From NCBI GenBank assembly GCA_026707145.1, contig JAPOXK010000023.1, forward strand, positions 105,134-169,133: DNA of 64,000 nt, in the 5' to 3' direction. The translations under genes and the position numbers were made by a program. The stretch comes from Chloroflexota bacterium (GTDB lineage: Bacteria; Chloroflexota; Dehalococcoidia; Bin125). The notes beneath the pieces are model-generated. The model was not told the DNA's origin. It did no database searches and was given only the letters and a program-made list of their open reading frames with translations. Each line of letters opens with the position of its first letter. The first letter of the stretch is position 1. Positions 14,308-22,115 of this stretch are shown here, in pieces.

Positions 14308-17067
14308 ATGCCTACGCAGACTACCCACTCCCAGCGCCCGCGCCAACCCGGCGCCCGCACCCACCAGATCCTCGTCATCGGCGACGACGGCACCTACCGC
14401 CGCATCGACGCCCCGGACCAGCCCCTCACTCTCGAGGTGATGCAGGGCCTCGTCGACGGGCTCATCGAGCGCGTCAGCACCGCCGGCTTCGACGTCTGGC
14501 TCAACGAGGCAGGGCTCTTGCGCGAGAGCTTCGGGCTCAACATCGCCGCCAGCTGGCTGCTCCACGAGCACGGCGCCTCCGGCCACGAGATCTACGGGCC
14601 GGCCTTCCTCGCCCGCGTCGAGGGGGAGGAGAGCCACCCGCTACCGGTCGCCCAGGTCCAGCAGCTGGTCGACGTCATCGAGACGCTCGGCTGGGAGAAC
14701 CAGCACGAGGTCATCCCGATCGCGGGCGGGAGCGGGGAGGAGGTCGAGGAGCCTCCTTCCCGCTTCTTCCAGTGCTGGCCCATGGCCGCCTACTTCGCCG
14801 ACCTGGCCGAGGAGAGCTGGGACCAGACGAACGGGAACTACAACGTCGACGAGGACCTCTTCGAGGCCTGCTGCGTCGGCGCCCACCTGGCCTACTTCCT
14901 CGGCACCAAGCTGCACGACCGCGGCGCGCGCAGCGAGCACCACGACTTCATCGACGGCATCCGCGCCTTCGCCGACAAGCTCGGCATCGAGCACTGGCAA
15001 CTGAACCACGTGCTCTACGCCGGCGGCGCCCAGTCCGATCCGTTCGGCAGCAAGCAATGGCACGTCCCGCCGGCCGTCGTCTTCGCCAACCTCCTCTCCA
15101 TCGAGAAGGTCCCCGACTTCGAGACGGCCGAGGCCATGCACCTGGACGCGCTCGTCGCCTACGCGAAGACCCTCCTGCAGTACGACGGCGAGATCTTCGT
15201 CGACCCCGAGTACCCGACGGAGCTCTCCATGTTCCGCTGCCGAGGCCCCTGGACCGGCGTCTGCGAGGTCTGCGAGGACCAGCGACTCGCCAGCACCGAC
15301 GTCGCCTTCTACGACAGCCGCGAGTGGCTCGATCACCTGGTCAACGACCCCGTTCCCATGCGCACGCCGATTGCCGGTGGCAGCATCGAGGCCAGCTGCA
15401 TCGGCCGCGCCCGCTGCATCGTGCAGAAGGACCACGAGCACTGCTGGGCCCACGAGCCCGCCTGCCACGCCGCCTTCTGCCACTGCCAGGACAGCACCCC
15501 GACGACCGAGCAGGCCTACGCGGAGCAGCTGCGCGAGGAGACGCGGCCACCCGCCCGGCCCATCGCCGGCGGGAGCGACGTTGGCACCACCACCGCGGTC
15601 GACGTCCGCTGCGACCAGTGCACCAGCACCTGGCAGATCGAGGCCGGCGACGCCCTCACCTGCCCCATCTGCGGGACCGCCGAGCACAGCGTCATGCGCC
15701 TCGGCCCCCTGGCCAGCGAGGCGCTGCGCATCGCCGGCGAAGAGGCCCGGCTGCTGTTCTACAAGCGGACGGTCGGCGGGCCGCCGATCGAGGGAGGGAG
15801 CGGCGCGGAGGAGCCGCTCCCCCTCGTCTTTCCCACCGACAGCAGCGACGAGACGCCGACCAAGCACCAGTTCAGCGTCGAGACCGTCGAGCGCATCGAC
15901 GCCGAGCGCCGCTGGTTCGTCATCGCCTCCAGCGAGGCCGAGATCCGCGCCGAGGAGGGCGACGCGGAGTGGGAGGAAGTCGTGAAAGAGCACGGCGAGG
16001 ACCTGATCGAGCAGACCATCCTCGAGATCACCCACTTCGACGATTGCGAGGCCTGCGAGGAGCTCCCACTCATCGCCGGCGGCGCCACCGCCGCGCCCAA
16101 GCTCCTCTGGGAGACCCACGGCCGCGGCGGGCTGCGCGAGTACACGAGCGGCAACTACGCCATCTTCCACCCCTACCCCGAGGAGCTGGAGAAGCACGGC
16201 CGCGGCCCTCTGCGCCTCTCCCGCCGGTGGCGCGTCGTCTTCGAGGACCGGCACTACACCAAGGAGCACGGCTGGGTCGGGCCCAGCACCAAGCTCGGCA
16301 CCTTCGACACGCTCAGCGAGGCGAAGGCCTGCGCCCAGCGCCACGCCGACGAGCGGGCCACCGGCCAGATGGAGCTCAAGCCCATCGCCGGGGGCAGCGG
16401 CGAGGAACCACCCCCGCGGCTCACCACGCGGGAGCGGAAGGAGCGCCGCCTCTACCGCCGCGAGGACTGGGCCGACAGCCGTCGGCGCAAGCTCGATAGC
16501 GCCCGCCAGGAGTACGACCAGCGCCTGCAGGAGCTGCCGCCCATGGGCGAGCCCATCCACGTCGGCCATCACTCCGAGCGCCGGCACCGCAACGCTATCA
16601 AGCGCCTCGACCGCGCCTTCGACAAGATCGGCGAGCACTCGCAGATGCTGGAGCGCCACGAGAGCAAGGCCGCCGGCATCCGGCACCAGCTGGACGTCTC
16701 CATCTACGACGATGACGACGACGCCATCGAGCAGCTGCAGCTCCGCATCGCCGAGCTCGAAGCCCAGCGCGACCGCATGAAGGCCATCAACGCCTGGTTC
16801 GCCAAGCACGGCGGCATCCCCAAGCGCCGGGTGCCGCGGGGATCGAGCCGCGAGCTCTTCGAGCGGGCCGCCGACGCTATCAAGCGGGCCCACGCCGAGC
16901 TGCACTTCACCGACAAGGAAGGCCAGGACCTGGTCCGCGCCCTCGAGTTCAACGACGTGGTCGGCTACCCGCCTTACGCCCTCTCCAATCTCGGCGGCAA
17001 CATCCGCCGCCAGGTCAAGCGGCTGGAGCGCCTGCGGAAGGAGGCTGGCGATGCCTCGAAGCCTTAG
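14308..17067 (+). CDS. 919-residue modular protein with six PIAGGS-type linkers
   Basis: AAGGAG at 14295-14300 precedes ATG 14308. Unlike modules are separated by a recurring linker: PIAGGSGEE at residue 137, PIAGGS at 354 and 418, PIEGGSGAEE at 493, LIAGGA at 588 and PIAGGSGEE at 692. Modules: 1-136 unassigned; 143-353 helical with Trp/Cys sites; 360-417 Cys/His-rich (CHAAFCHC); 424-492 zinc ribbon (CDQC at 435-438, CPIC at 452-455); 499-587 alpha/beta; 594-691 alpha/beta; 698-919 highly charged coiled coil. Linker codons differ between copies (GCC/GCG, GGC/GGG/GGT), so the peptide rather than the DNA is conserved. No enzyme is recognised. The modules resemble in size the small proteins encoded on either side, as if several small genes had been fused or the product were cut at the linkers. 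Confidence 0.75.
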   Translation: MPTQTTHSQRPRQPGARTHQILVIGDDGTYRRIDAPDQPLTLEVMQGLVDGLIERVSTAGFDVWLNEAGLLRESFGLNIAASWLLHEHGASGHEIYGPAFLARVEGEESHPLPVAQVQQLVDVIETLGWENQHEVIPIAGGSGEEVEEPPSRFFQCWPMAAYFADLAEESWDQTNGNYNVDEDLFEACCVGAHLAYFLGTKLHDRGARSEHHDFIDGIRAFADKLGIEHWQLNHVLYAGGAQSDPFGSKQWHVPPAVVFANLLSIEKVPDFETAEAMHLDALVAYAKTLLQYDGEIFVDPEYPTELSMFRCRGPWTGVCEVCEDQRLASTDVAFYDSREWLDHLVNDPVPMRTPIAGGSIEASCIGRARCIVQKDHEHCWAHEPACHAAFCHCQDSTPTTEQAYAEQLREETRPPARPIAGGSDVGTTTAVDVRCDQCTSTWQIEAGDALTCPICGTAEHSVMRLGPLASEALRIAGEEARLLFYKRTVGGPPIEGGSGAEEPLPLVFPTDSSDETPTKHQFSVETVERIDAERRWFVIASSEAEIRAEEGDAEWEEVVKEHGEDLIEQTILEITHFDDCEACEELPLIAGGATAAPKLLWETHGRGGLREYTSGNYAIFHPYPEELEKHGRGPLRLSRRWRVVFEDRHYTKEHGWVGPSTKLGTFDTLSEAKACAQRHADERATGQMELKPIAGGSGEEPPPRLTTRERKERRLYRREDWADSRRRKLDSARQEYDQRLQELPPMGEPIHVGHHSERRHRNAIKRLDRAFDKIGEHSQMLERHESKAAGIRHQLDVSIYDDDDDAIEQLQLRIAELEAQRDRMKAINAWFAKHGGIPKRRVPRGSSRELFERAADAIKRAHAELHFTDKEGQDLVRALEFNDVVGYPPYALSNLGGNIRRQVKRLERLRKEAGDASKP

Positions 17068-17281
17068 CGATCAGCAGCACAGCCGCGTCCGCGCCCGCCT
17101 CAAGATGACCGAGCGAGCGCTCGCTGCCCACAAGCTCTTCGCTGCGGCCACCTTGCTGCGCGAGGTCCTCGGCGACGTGGAGCAGCCCGAGGGCCCATGC
17201 CCGGTCTGCACCGGCGACCGCTGCGACCTGGTCCTCTGCCGCGCCCGGCTCGCCCAGCACGAGCGCGCCCCCACCATCTAG
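17051..17281 (+). CDS. 76-residue protein with CxxC...C...C zinc-like motif
   Basis: It overlaps the end of the 919-residue gene by 17 bases and has its own GAAGGAGG six bases upstream, so translation is probably coupled. A helical N-terminus (residues 5-45) is followed by cysteines 50, 53, 58 and 63 (CPVCTGDRCDLVLC), a compact metal site. No family is recognised. Confidence 0.6.
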   Translation: MPRSLSDQQHSRVRARLKMTERALAAHKLFAAATLLREVLGDVEQPEGPCPVCTGDRCDLVLCRARLAQHERAPTI

Positions 17282-17294
17282 AAAGGAGCGTCCT

Positions 17295-17525
17295 ATGCCT
17301 GACTCCAACGTCCTGCGCCCCTGCCCCGGCACGCACGAGCACGACTGCGGCGCCGAGCTCGCCGGGACCCCCAAGCACCGCAAGCGCTGCCTCGAATGCA
17401 GCAACGACTACGCCAACGAACGGCGCCGCGCGCGCCGCGCCGGCATCCCCTTCGACATCCCAAAGGAGCAGCTCGAGCTGCCCATCACCGTCGGCGAGCA
17501 AGGAGAGCAAGCGAGGTTCTCATGA
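17295..17525 (+). CDS. 76-residue Cys/His-rich basic protein
   Basis: AAGGAG at 17283-17288 precedes ATG 17295. Metal ligands C10, H14, H16, C18, H28, C32 and C35 are followed by a strongly basic helix (NERRRARRAGIPFDI), the layout of a small zinc-ribbon DNA-binding protein. It is the last clear gene of the operon. Function not recognised. Confidence 0.6.
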   Translation: MPDSNVLRPCPGTHEHDCGAELAGTPKHRKRCLECSNDYANERRRARRAGIPFDIPKEQLELPITVGEQGEQARFS

Positions 17526-17593
17526 ACACGCCACGCCACCACCACCAGGGAAGGAGTCGGGCGCCACCGGATGGGGGTTCTTCTTCTCCGTAA
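17522..17593 (+). CDS. 23-residue possible peptide
   Basis: The ATG overlaps the previous stop (ATGA), which suggests coupled translation. It encodes MNTPRHHHQGRSRAPPDGGS and then SSP. It is too short to judge and may be spurious. Confidence 0.2.
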   Translation: MNTPRHHHQGRSRAPPDGGSSSP

Positions 17594-17656
17594 AGAGGAG
17601 CCCGCCCCTCACCATACAGATCCGACTTAAAACCGTTGGCCTTGAGAACTAGACAG

Positions 17657-17699
17657 GGCGTTGCTCGTGGGAGCCGCCGACCGCCGGCCGCCCAACGCC
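17657..17699. terminator. hairpin between convergent operons
   Basis: GGCGTTG (17657-17663) pairs with CAACGCC (17693-17699), with GGCGG/CCGCC-type pairing inside. It lies between the end of the plus-strand operon and the end of the minus-strand helicase gene and may serve both. There is no clear T-run. Confidence 0.35.
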
Positions 17700-17755
17700 G
17701 ACACAAGCCCGTACACGTCGCCTGTGGTTAGACTCCGATAGCGACTCCGAGTCGC

Positions 17756-20700
17756 CTACTCCGCCAAGCCGTCCGAGCAGACGATGCGGATCAGTTCCGG
17801 CTCCGACGGCCGCGCCGCAACGGAAGCGTCGGGAACGTTGAGGCGGTAGCGCTCGCGCAGGGCTTCAAGGCGGATCCGCAGCACTCGCCCCTCAAGCCGC
17901 AGGTGTCGGATCTCGTCTAGGGCATTCTCCGCAGCCGTAGGCAATTCGCCAATGAAGATCCGGCGAAGCGTCTCGATCCGCCGCGTCTCTTCCGAATCGT
18001 CGGCTGTGGCCCGGCTGGCAAGGGCCAGTTGCCGGGACACATAGCGCCGCGATCGCGTGTTGCGCGGCCGGCGGGTCCTGCCCAGTCGCTGCCCGAACTC
18101 CGTCTTGAAGGCCTCGGCGGCCGCCATGACCCGCTCGTTCGTGTCGTCGGGCAGCGCCTCGCCCGGCGTCTCTGGGCTGCACTGGGCCGCCGCTACGAAC
18201 TGGACAGGGCTGATGGAGCGGGGTGCACGACCCGACCCCACGGCGTAGCAGCCGTGAATCTCCCCGGCGCCGAGGAGCACCAGCGTCTCGCCGGGCCGGG
18301 GATCATCGAAGGCCGCCGGAGGAGCGGCGGCTAGGTTGGCCGGTGAGAGAAGCGGTGCCTGCACTCCATCAATGGGAAGCACGTTCTGCGCGTAGCTGTC
18401 GTTGTCAGCATCCTCCCGCGGTTGCTGCACCGGTTGCACCAGGAGTGCCGACCGGATGCCGTCCGGCAGGGAGCTGATAGTCCCCCACAGTGCCGGGTCG
18501 TCCTCCCGGATGCGCTGCAGCAGGGCCACCGCCCGCTGGTGCGCCGCCACCTCGTCGAGGCCATCGTCGCTCTCCGGCAGCCGCCGCTTATCGTAAATGC
18601 GATACATGGCACCAGCGTTGAGGCGCTCGGATTCCGACAGGAGCTTGTTGTCGAGGCCGATTAGATCATGGAACGCCTGGATGCGCCGGTGTAGCCGCCC
18701 CGTCAGCTCGAGGCCGGCGTCGACCTCCAAGTCGGGCCACATGTTGTGCAGGTCGATCACGGCGTGCTCGGTGCCGATGCGGTCGACGCGGCCGAACCGC
18801 TGGATGAGGTGCACGGGGTTCCAGTGCAGGTCGTAGTTCAAGACGCGTGCGCAGTCCTGCAGATTCTGGCCCTCCGACACAAGGTCCGTGGCCAGCAGGA
18901 GGCGGATTTCCGGTCCCGGAAGCTCGCGCCCCGCAGGCGGGTTGGAACGCGGCGAGAACCGGGTGACGAGCCCCTCCACTTCACCGCGATTGCTTCCGCT
19001 CAAACGCGCGATCGCTGGATCGCGGCCACCGGGATTCAGTTGCTCGTACAGGTAATCGACGGTCGTCTCGGCCTCGGAGAAGATGAGCACCTTGCCCGCC
19101 CGCACGTCGGGCCGATCGAGGAATGCCCGGAGAGCCCGCAGCTTATCGTCGTCCTCGGGCGCGATCGCCCGCACCCGTGCCGCGAGCCCGGCCAAGACGG
19201 CGTGATCCGCGTCGAGATCGGTGATCAAGCGCTCCGTATCGAAGTGGGCAACTGGATGCGCGGTACGGGAATCATCCCCGCGTGCCTGTTCTTCCTGTTG
19301 CAGAATCTCCAGCAGTTCGTCGGCATCGAACCGCTCTCCGGCGAGCACACGGCTTGCCGTCGCACCGACGGGGACGTAGCCGGCTTCAAGGCCCTCGCGA
19401 AAGTGGCGATTGCTTCGGCTCAAGGCTTCAAGGGTGGAGAGGAAGGCGGCAGCGCTCGACTCGAAGCGCTTCAGCAGCAGCATCTTCATCAGGCCGGCGA
19501 GCTGCGTCCTGGTCCGCAGCAGCCCGCGGTACTCCGGCCGCGGCTTGAATTCCTCGTGCAGGTAGTCGGAGGCTCGATAGCGCGTGGCTTTGTGCGCCTT
19601 CAGCGCGTCCGTGATTTCCTTGAAGGTTCCCGCCCGGGCATAGACGCGGTCGAGCCGGTAGTCGACGTTCTCCAGGACCGGGGTCGGGAACTGCACCGGC
19701 CGGCCCCCGACGATCGCGCTATCGCCATAGAGGTCACGAATGTCGCGCCGGCGCCGCCGAATGAATAGAGGAGACAGCACCTGCGTGATGTCGGCGCGGG
19801 GCACGGTCGGTTCTGCGGGTGGCAGTGGCGGCGTGGGTGTGGAGCGCTCTCGGCTCCAGTCCACGTACTCAGCCTCATAGTTCGCTTTCGCCATCCGGTG
19901 GTCGAGCCACCGCTGCGCGTTGCGAAAGTACTCCCGCAGGTCGAGCGGCTCGATGGCCAGGCCGTGATCGGTGTCATCCAAGAACAGCCTGAGCTGGCGG
20001 TAAATGTCCAGCGGGCCGAGGTTCTGGGGCGTGGCGCTGAGCAGCACCACCTTGTGGTCGCCGGCCTCAAGGTACTCCTGCAGGCCCGCGTAGCGCTGGT
20101 TGCGATTGCGGAAGTTATGGGCTTCGTCGACCAGCACCGGCCCCCGGTCCGGGTATTCCCGACTGAGAACGATGCCGCGCTCGGGCGGCGCGGCGTCAAC
20201 GTAGCGGCCAAGCTCCTCGTCGAACTCGGCCTCTCCGGACGGGACGATCATGCTGTGCGAGATCACCGAAGCGCCGAGTTGGAAACGTTCGTTGAACGAC
20301 TCCCACATCGGCTTCAATCCGGCGGGACAGAGGATGAGCGGGCGGCCGTCGTGCGGGTAACTGAACTGGAGCTGGCGAAGCAACTCGGCGCCGATGAAGG
20401 TCTTGCCCAACCCTACGACGTCGCCGATGTAGCAGCCGCCGTGGATGTCGATCATTGCCAGGCCGCGGCGCACGGCGTCCAGCTGAAAGTTGGCCAACTC
20501 CTCATCCCGCGGCGGTAGCGGCAGTTCAGTCGCCCCGGCGCCCCCGTGGTAGAGCTCGTAGAGGGCCTTGAGGTACACGTGGTAGGGCGGCGTCTTCGCC
20601 AGCGCCCAGGAGCGGTCGAGTTCCAACTGCAGCGCCTCGCTGACGTCCTCCGCATCCTCCCAGAGGGCGTCGAACCATTCGCGCAGGGTGGCCATCTCCG

Positions 20701-21253
20701 CATCGCCGGTGACGCGCACGTTGAGCTCGGTGTTGCCGCTGAACCCGGCCAGCGTGAGGTTCGAGGAGCCGACGACCGCCGCGCCGGGCTCGGCGTGGTC
20801 GTGGTACCAGCAAAGGTAGGCCTTGGCGTGCAGCGGGCTGCGCCGGTAGGCCCGGATTTCCGCCTGGCCCGAGGCGACCATCTCGCGCAGCAGATGCACT
20901 GCCTGCTGCGAATCCTTCGTCTGCGGCATGAGAGACACCCCGTCGGCGATACGGTCGACGGATTCCCGTGCCACGGTGGCGCGCTCGCGTCGCTGCACGA
21001 GGCTGTCGGCGTCTAGGCGGGCTCTCAACGCTCCCGGCTGCTGCAGGCCCGCAGCCACCGCCTCCAAGACGGGTCGGTCGGCGCGGCCGACGAGGATGCG
21101 GACCCTGTCCAGTCGTGAGAGCTCTTCGCTCACCGCGCCGAAGCCAGACATGAAGAAGTAGCCGACGGCGATGTCCGCCCTGGCGGAGCTGTCCAGCATC
21201 TCGCGCAGGCGGTTCAGCAGGTTTGGGTCAGTGGTGGAATGGAGGATGTTCAT
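17756..21253 (-). CDS. PLD-nuclease/SNF2-type helicase fusion
   Basis: The protein has 1165 residues. Residues 1-200 form a phospholipase D-like domain with HAK (142-144) and GSSNLT (162-167), giving one HxK...N half-site of a possible nuclease. A superfamily 2 helicase follows: Walker A GDVVGLGKT (277-285), DEAH (376-379), LLSATPQN, and C-terminal motifs KVLIFSEAETTVDYLYEQL and LVSEGQNLQDCARVLNYDLH with the arginine finger region IQRFGRVDRIG. Such PLD-helicases occur in restriction-like and DISARM-like defence loci. It is transcribed last in an operon after the methylase and the membrane protein. A DNA translocation/cleavage role is inferred from domains. Confidence 0.88.
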   Translation of the reverse strand: MNILHSTTDPNLLNRLREMLDSSARADIAVGYFFMSGFGAVSEELSRLDRVRILVGRADRPVLEAVAAGLQQPGALRARLDADSLVQRRERATVARESVDRIADGVSLMPQTKDSQQAVHLLREMVASGQAEIRAYRRSPLHAKAYLCWYHDHAEPGAAVVGSSNLTLAGFSGNTELNVRVTGDAEMATLREWFDALWEDAEDVSEALQLELDRSWALAKTPPYHVYLKALYELYHGGAGATELPLPPRDEELANFQLDAVRRGLAMIDIHGGCYIGDVVGLGKTFIGAELLRQLQFSYPHDGRPLILCPAGLKPMWESFNERFQLGASVISHSMIVPSGEAEFDEELGRYVDAAPPERGIVLSREYPDRGPVLVDEAHNFRNRNQRYAGLQEYLEAGDHKVVLLSATPQNLGPLDIYRQLRLFLDDTDHGLAIEPLDLREYFRNAQRWLDHRMAKANYEAEYVDWSRERSTPTPPLPPAEPTVPRADITQVLSPLFIRRRRRDIRDLYGDSAIVGGRPVQFPTPVLENVDYRLDRVYARAGTFKEITDALKAHKATRYRASDYLHEEFKPRPEYRGLLRTRTQLAGLMKMLLLKRFESSAAAFLSTLEALSRSNRHFREGLEAGYVPVGATASRVLAGERFDADELLEILQQEEQARGDDSRTAHPVAHFDTERLITDLDADHAVLAGLAARVRAIAPEDDDKLRALRAFLDRPDVRAGKVLIFSEAETTVDYLYEQLNPGGRDPAIARLSGSNRGEVEGLVTRFSPRSNPPAGRELPGPEIRLLLATDLVSEGQNLQDCARVLNYDLHWNPVHLIQRFGRVDRIGTEHAVIDLHNMWPDLEVDAGLELTGRLHRRIQAFHDLIGLDNKLLSESERLNAGAMYRIYDKRRLPESDDGLDEVAAHQRAVALLQRIREDDPALWGTISSLPDGIRSALLVQPVQQPREDADNDSYAQNVLPIDGVQAPLLSPANLAAAPPAAFDDPRPGETLVLLGAGEIHGCYAVGSGRAPRSISPVQFVAAAQCSPETPGEALPDDTNERVMAAAEAFKTEFGQRLGRTRRPRNTRSRRYVSRQLALASRATADDSEETRRIETLRRIFIGELPTAAENALDEIRHLRLEGRVLRIRLEALRERYRLNVPDASVAARPSEPELIRIVCSDGLAE

Positions 21254-21284
21254 CAGCTACTGCCGCCCAGTGCCGTAGCTCAAC

Positions 21285-22115
21285 CTAAGGAACATCTGCA
21301 GTGGTCCCTGAACGGTACCGTCGGTCTTCAGCCTCGAGTTTCTGGATGCTCTCGCGAATCGCGCGCGCTTGTTCCAAGCTTTCTGTCATAGAGATTTCCC
21401 CAGAGACCACTCTGCGAAGTTGATCAAGGATTTTCCCTTCCATGATATTCAAGGTCCAAGAAAGCTGGCCGATCGGAAGTTCATCAAGCTGCTTCATTTC
21501 ATCTTCTTCTAGGACCAACCGCAGGTGCTGCCTTATTCCAGAATCCCGAAACCAAGGCTTCACTTCACCCTGCCTGACATCTCTCTCTAGTAGGTAAGCG
21601 ACCCTCCCGAGGCACGCTCGATAAATGAAAAACTTTAGGAATAGGTCCTCACCAAGGAATGGGCGCACGTGTTCTGCCTCAAGGGTCCAGTACCAAAGCC
21701 TCTCGTCTTCCAATGCCAGTGCCAGTTCTCGGAGATCCGCCCTTGTGACAAAATGCTGATACTCGTCAGGGGTAAGGATGTCGAGATAGGTGAGCACGGC
21801 CGGAGCGGCCTGTCGGAGCCTCACTATCTCGCGCCAGATTGCGTCCGCAGTCTTGGTCCGCCACTCAGCCGCAACACGCTGTCCTTCGATCACCGTCGCG
21901 TTGGCGGTATTTTGCATCGCCTGAAGCTGGGTGTTCAGCCTCCTGATCTCCTCTAGTAGAGCGTTCTCCTCTGTCGTGAGTTCGTGGGCCTGTTCCGCTG
22001 CCGCTCTGCGGAACTTGTGACGGATGGCCTCGCCTACCCACGTCTTTGCGAGGAAGAGCAGTGTCGAGATAACTGTGAGTGTGACCGCGACCGCCAGGGC
22101 GGCTTCCGCATTCAC
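21285..22115 (-). CDS. membrane-anchored coiled-coil protein in the methylase-helicase operon
   Basis: This 276-residue protein has an N-terminal membrane helix (MNAEAALAVAVTLTVISTLL, to about residue 25) and then a long coiled coil (about 35-80, EEIRRLNTQLQAMQ). A cytoplasmic helical domain without a known signature follows. Its start overlaps the methylase stop by four bases (21285-22115 against 22112-25240) and its end is 31 bases before the helicase gene, so all three are one operon. The middle and C-terminus look like other bacterial single-pass proteins of unknown role. A membrane protein is unusual between a restriction-type methylase and helicase. Confidence 0.75.
   Translation of the reverse strand: MNAEAALAVAVTLTVISTLLFLAKTWVGEAIRHKFRRAAAEQAHELTTEENALLEEIRRLNTQLQAMQNTANATVIEGQRVAAEWRTKTADAIWREIVRLRQAAPAVLTYLDILTPDEYQHFVTRADLRELALALEDERLWYWTLEAEHVRPFLGEDLFLKFFIYRACLGRVAYLLERDVRQGEVKPWFRDSGIRQHLRLVLEEDEMKQLDELPIGQLSWTLNIMEGKILDQLRRVVSGEISMTESLEQARAIRESIQKLEAEDRRYRSGTTADVP

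Noticed and set aside
14641..16905. 754-residue open frame on the minus strand opposite the PIAGGS protein
   Set aside because: Shadow of GC-rich third positions. The plus strand has the ribosome site, zinc motifs and operon context.
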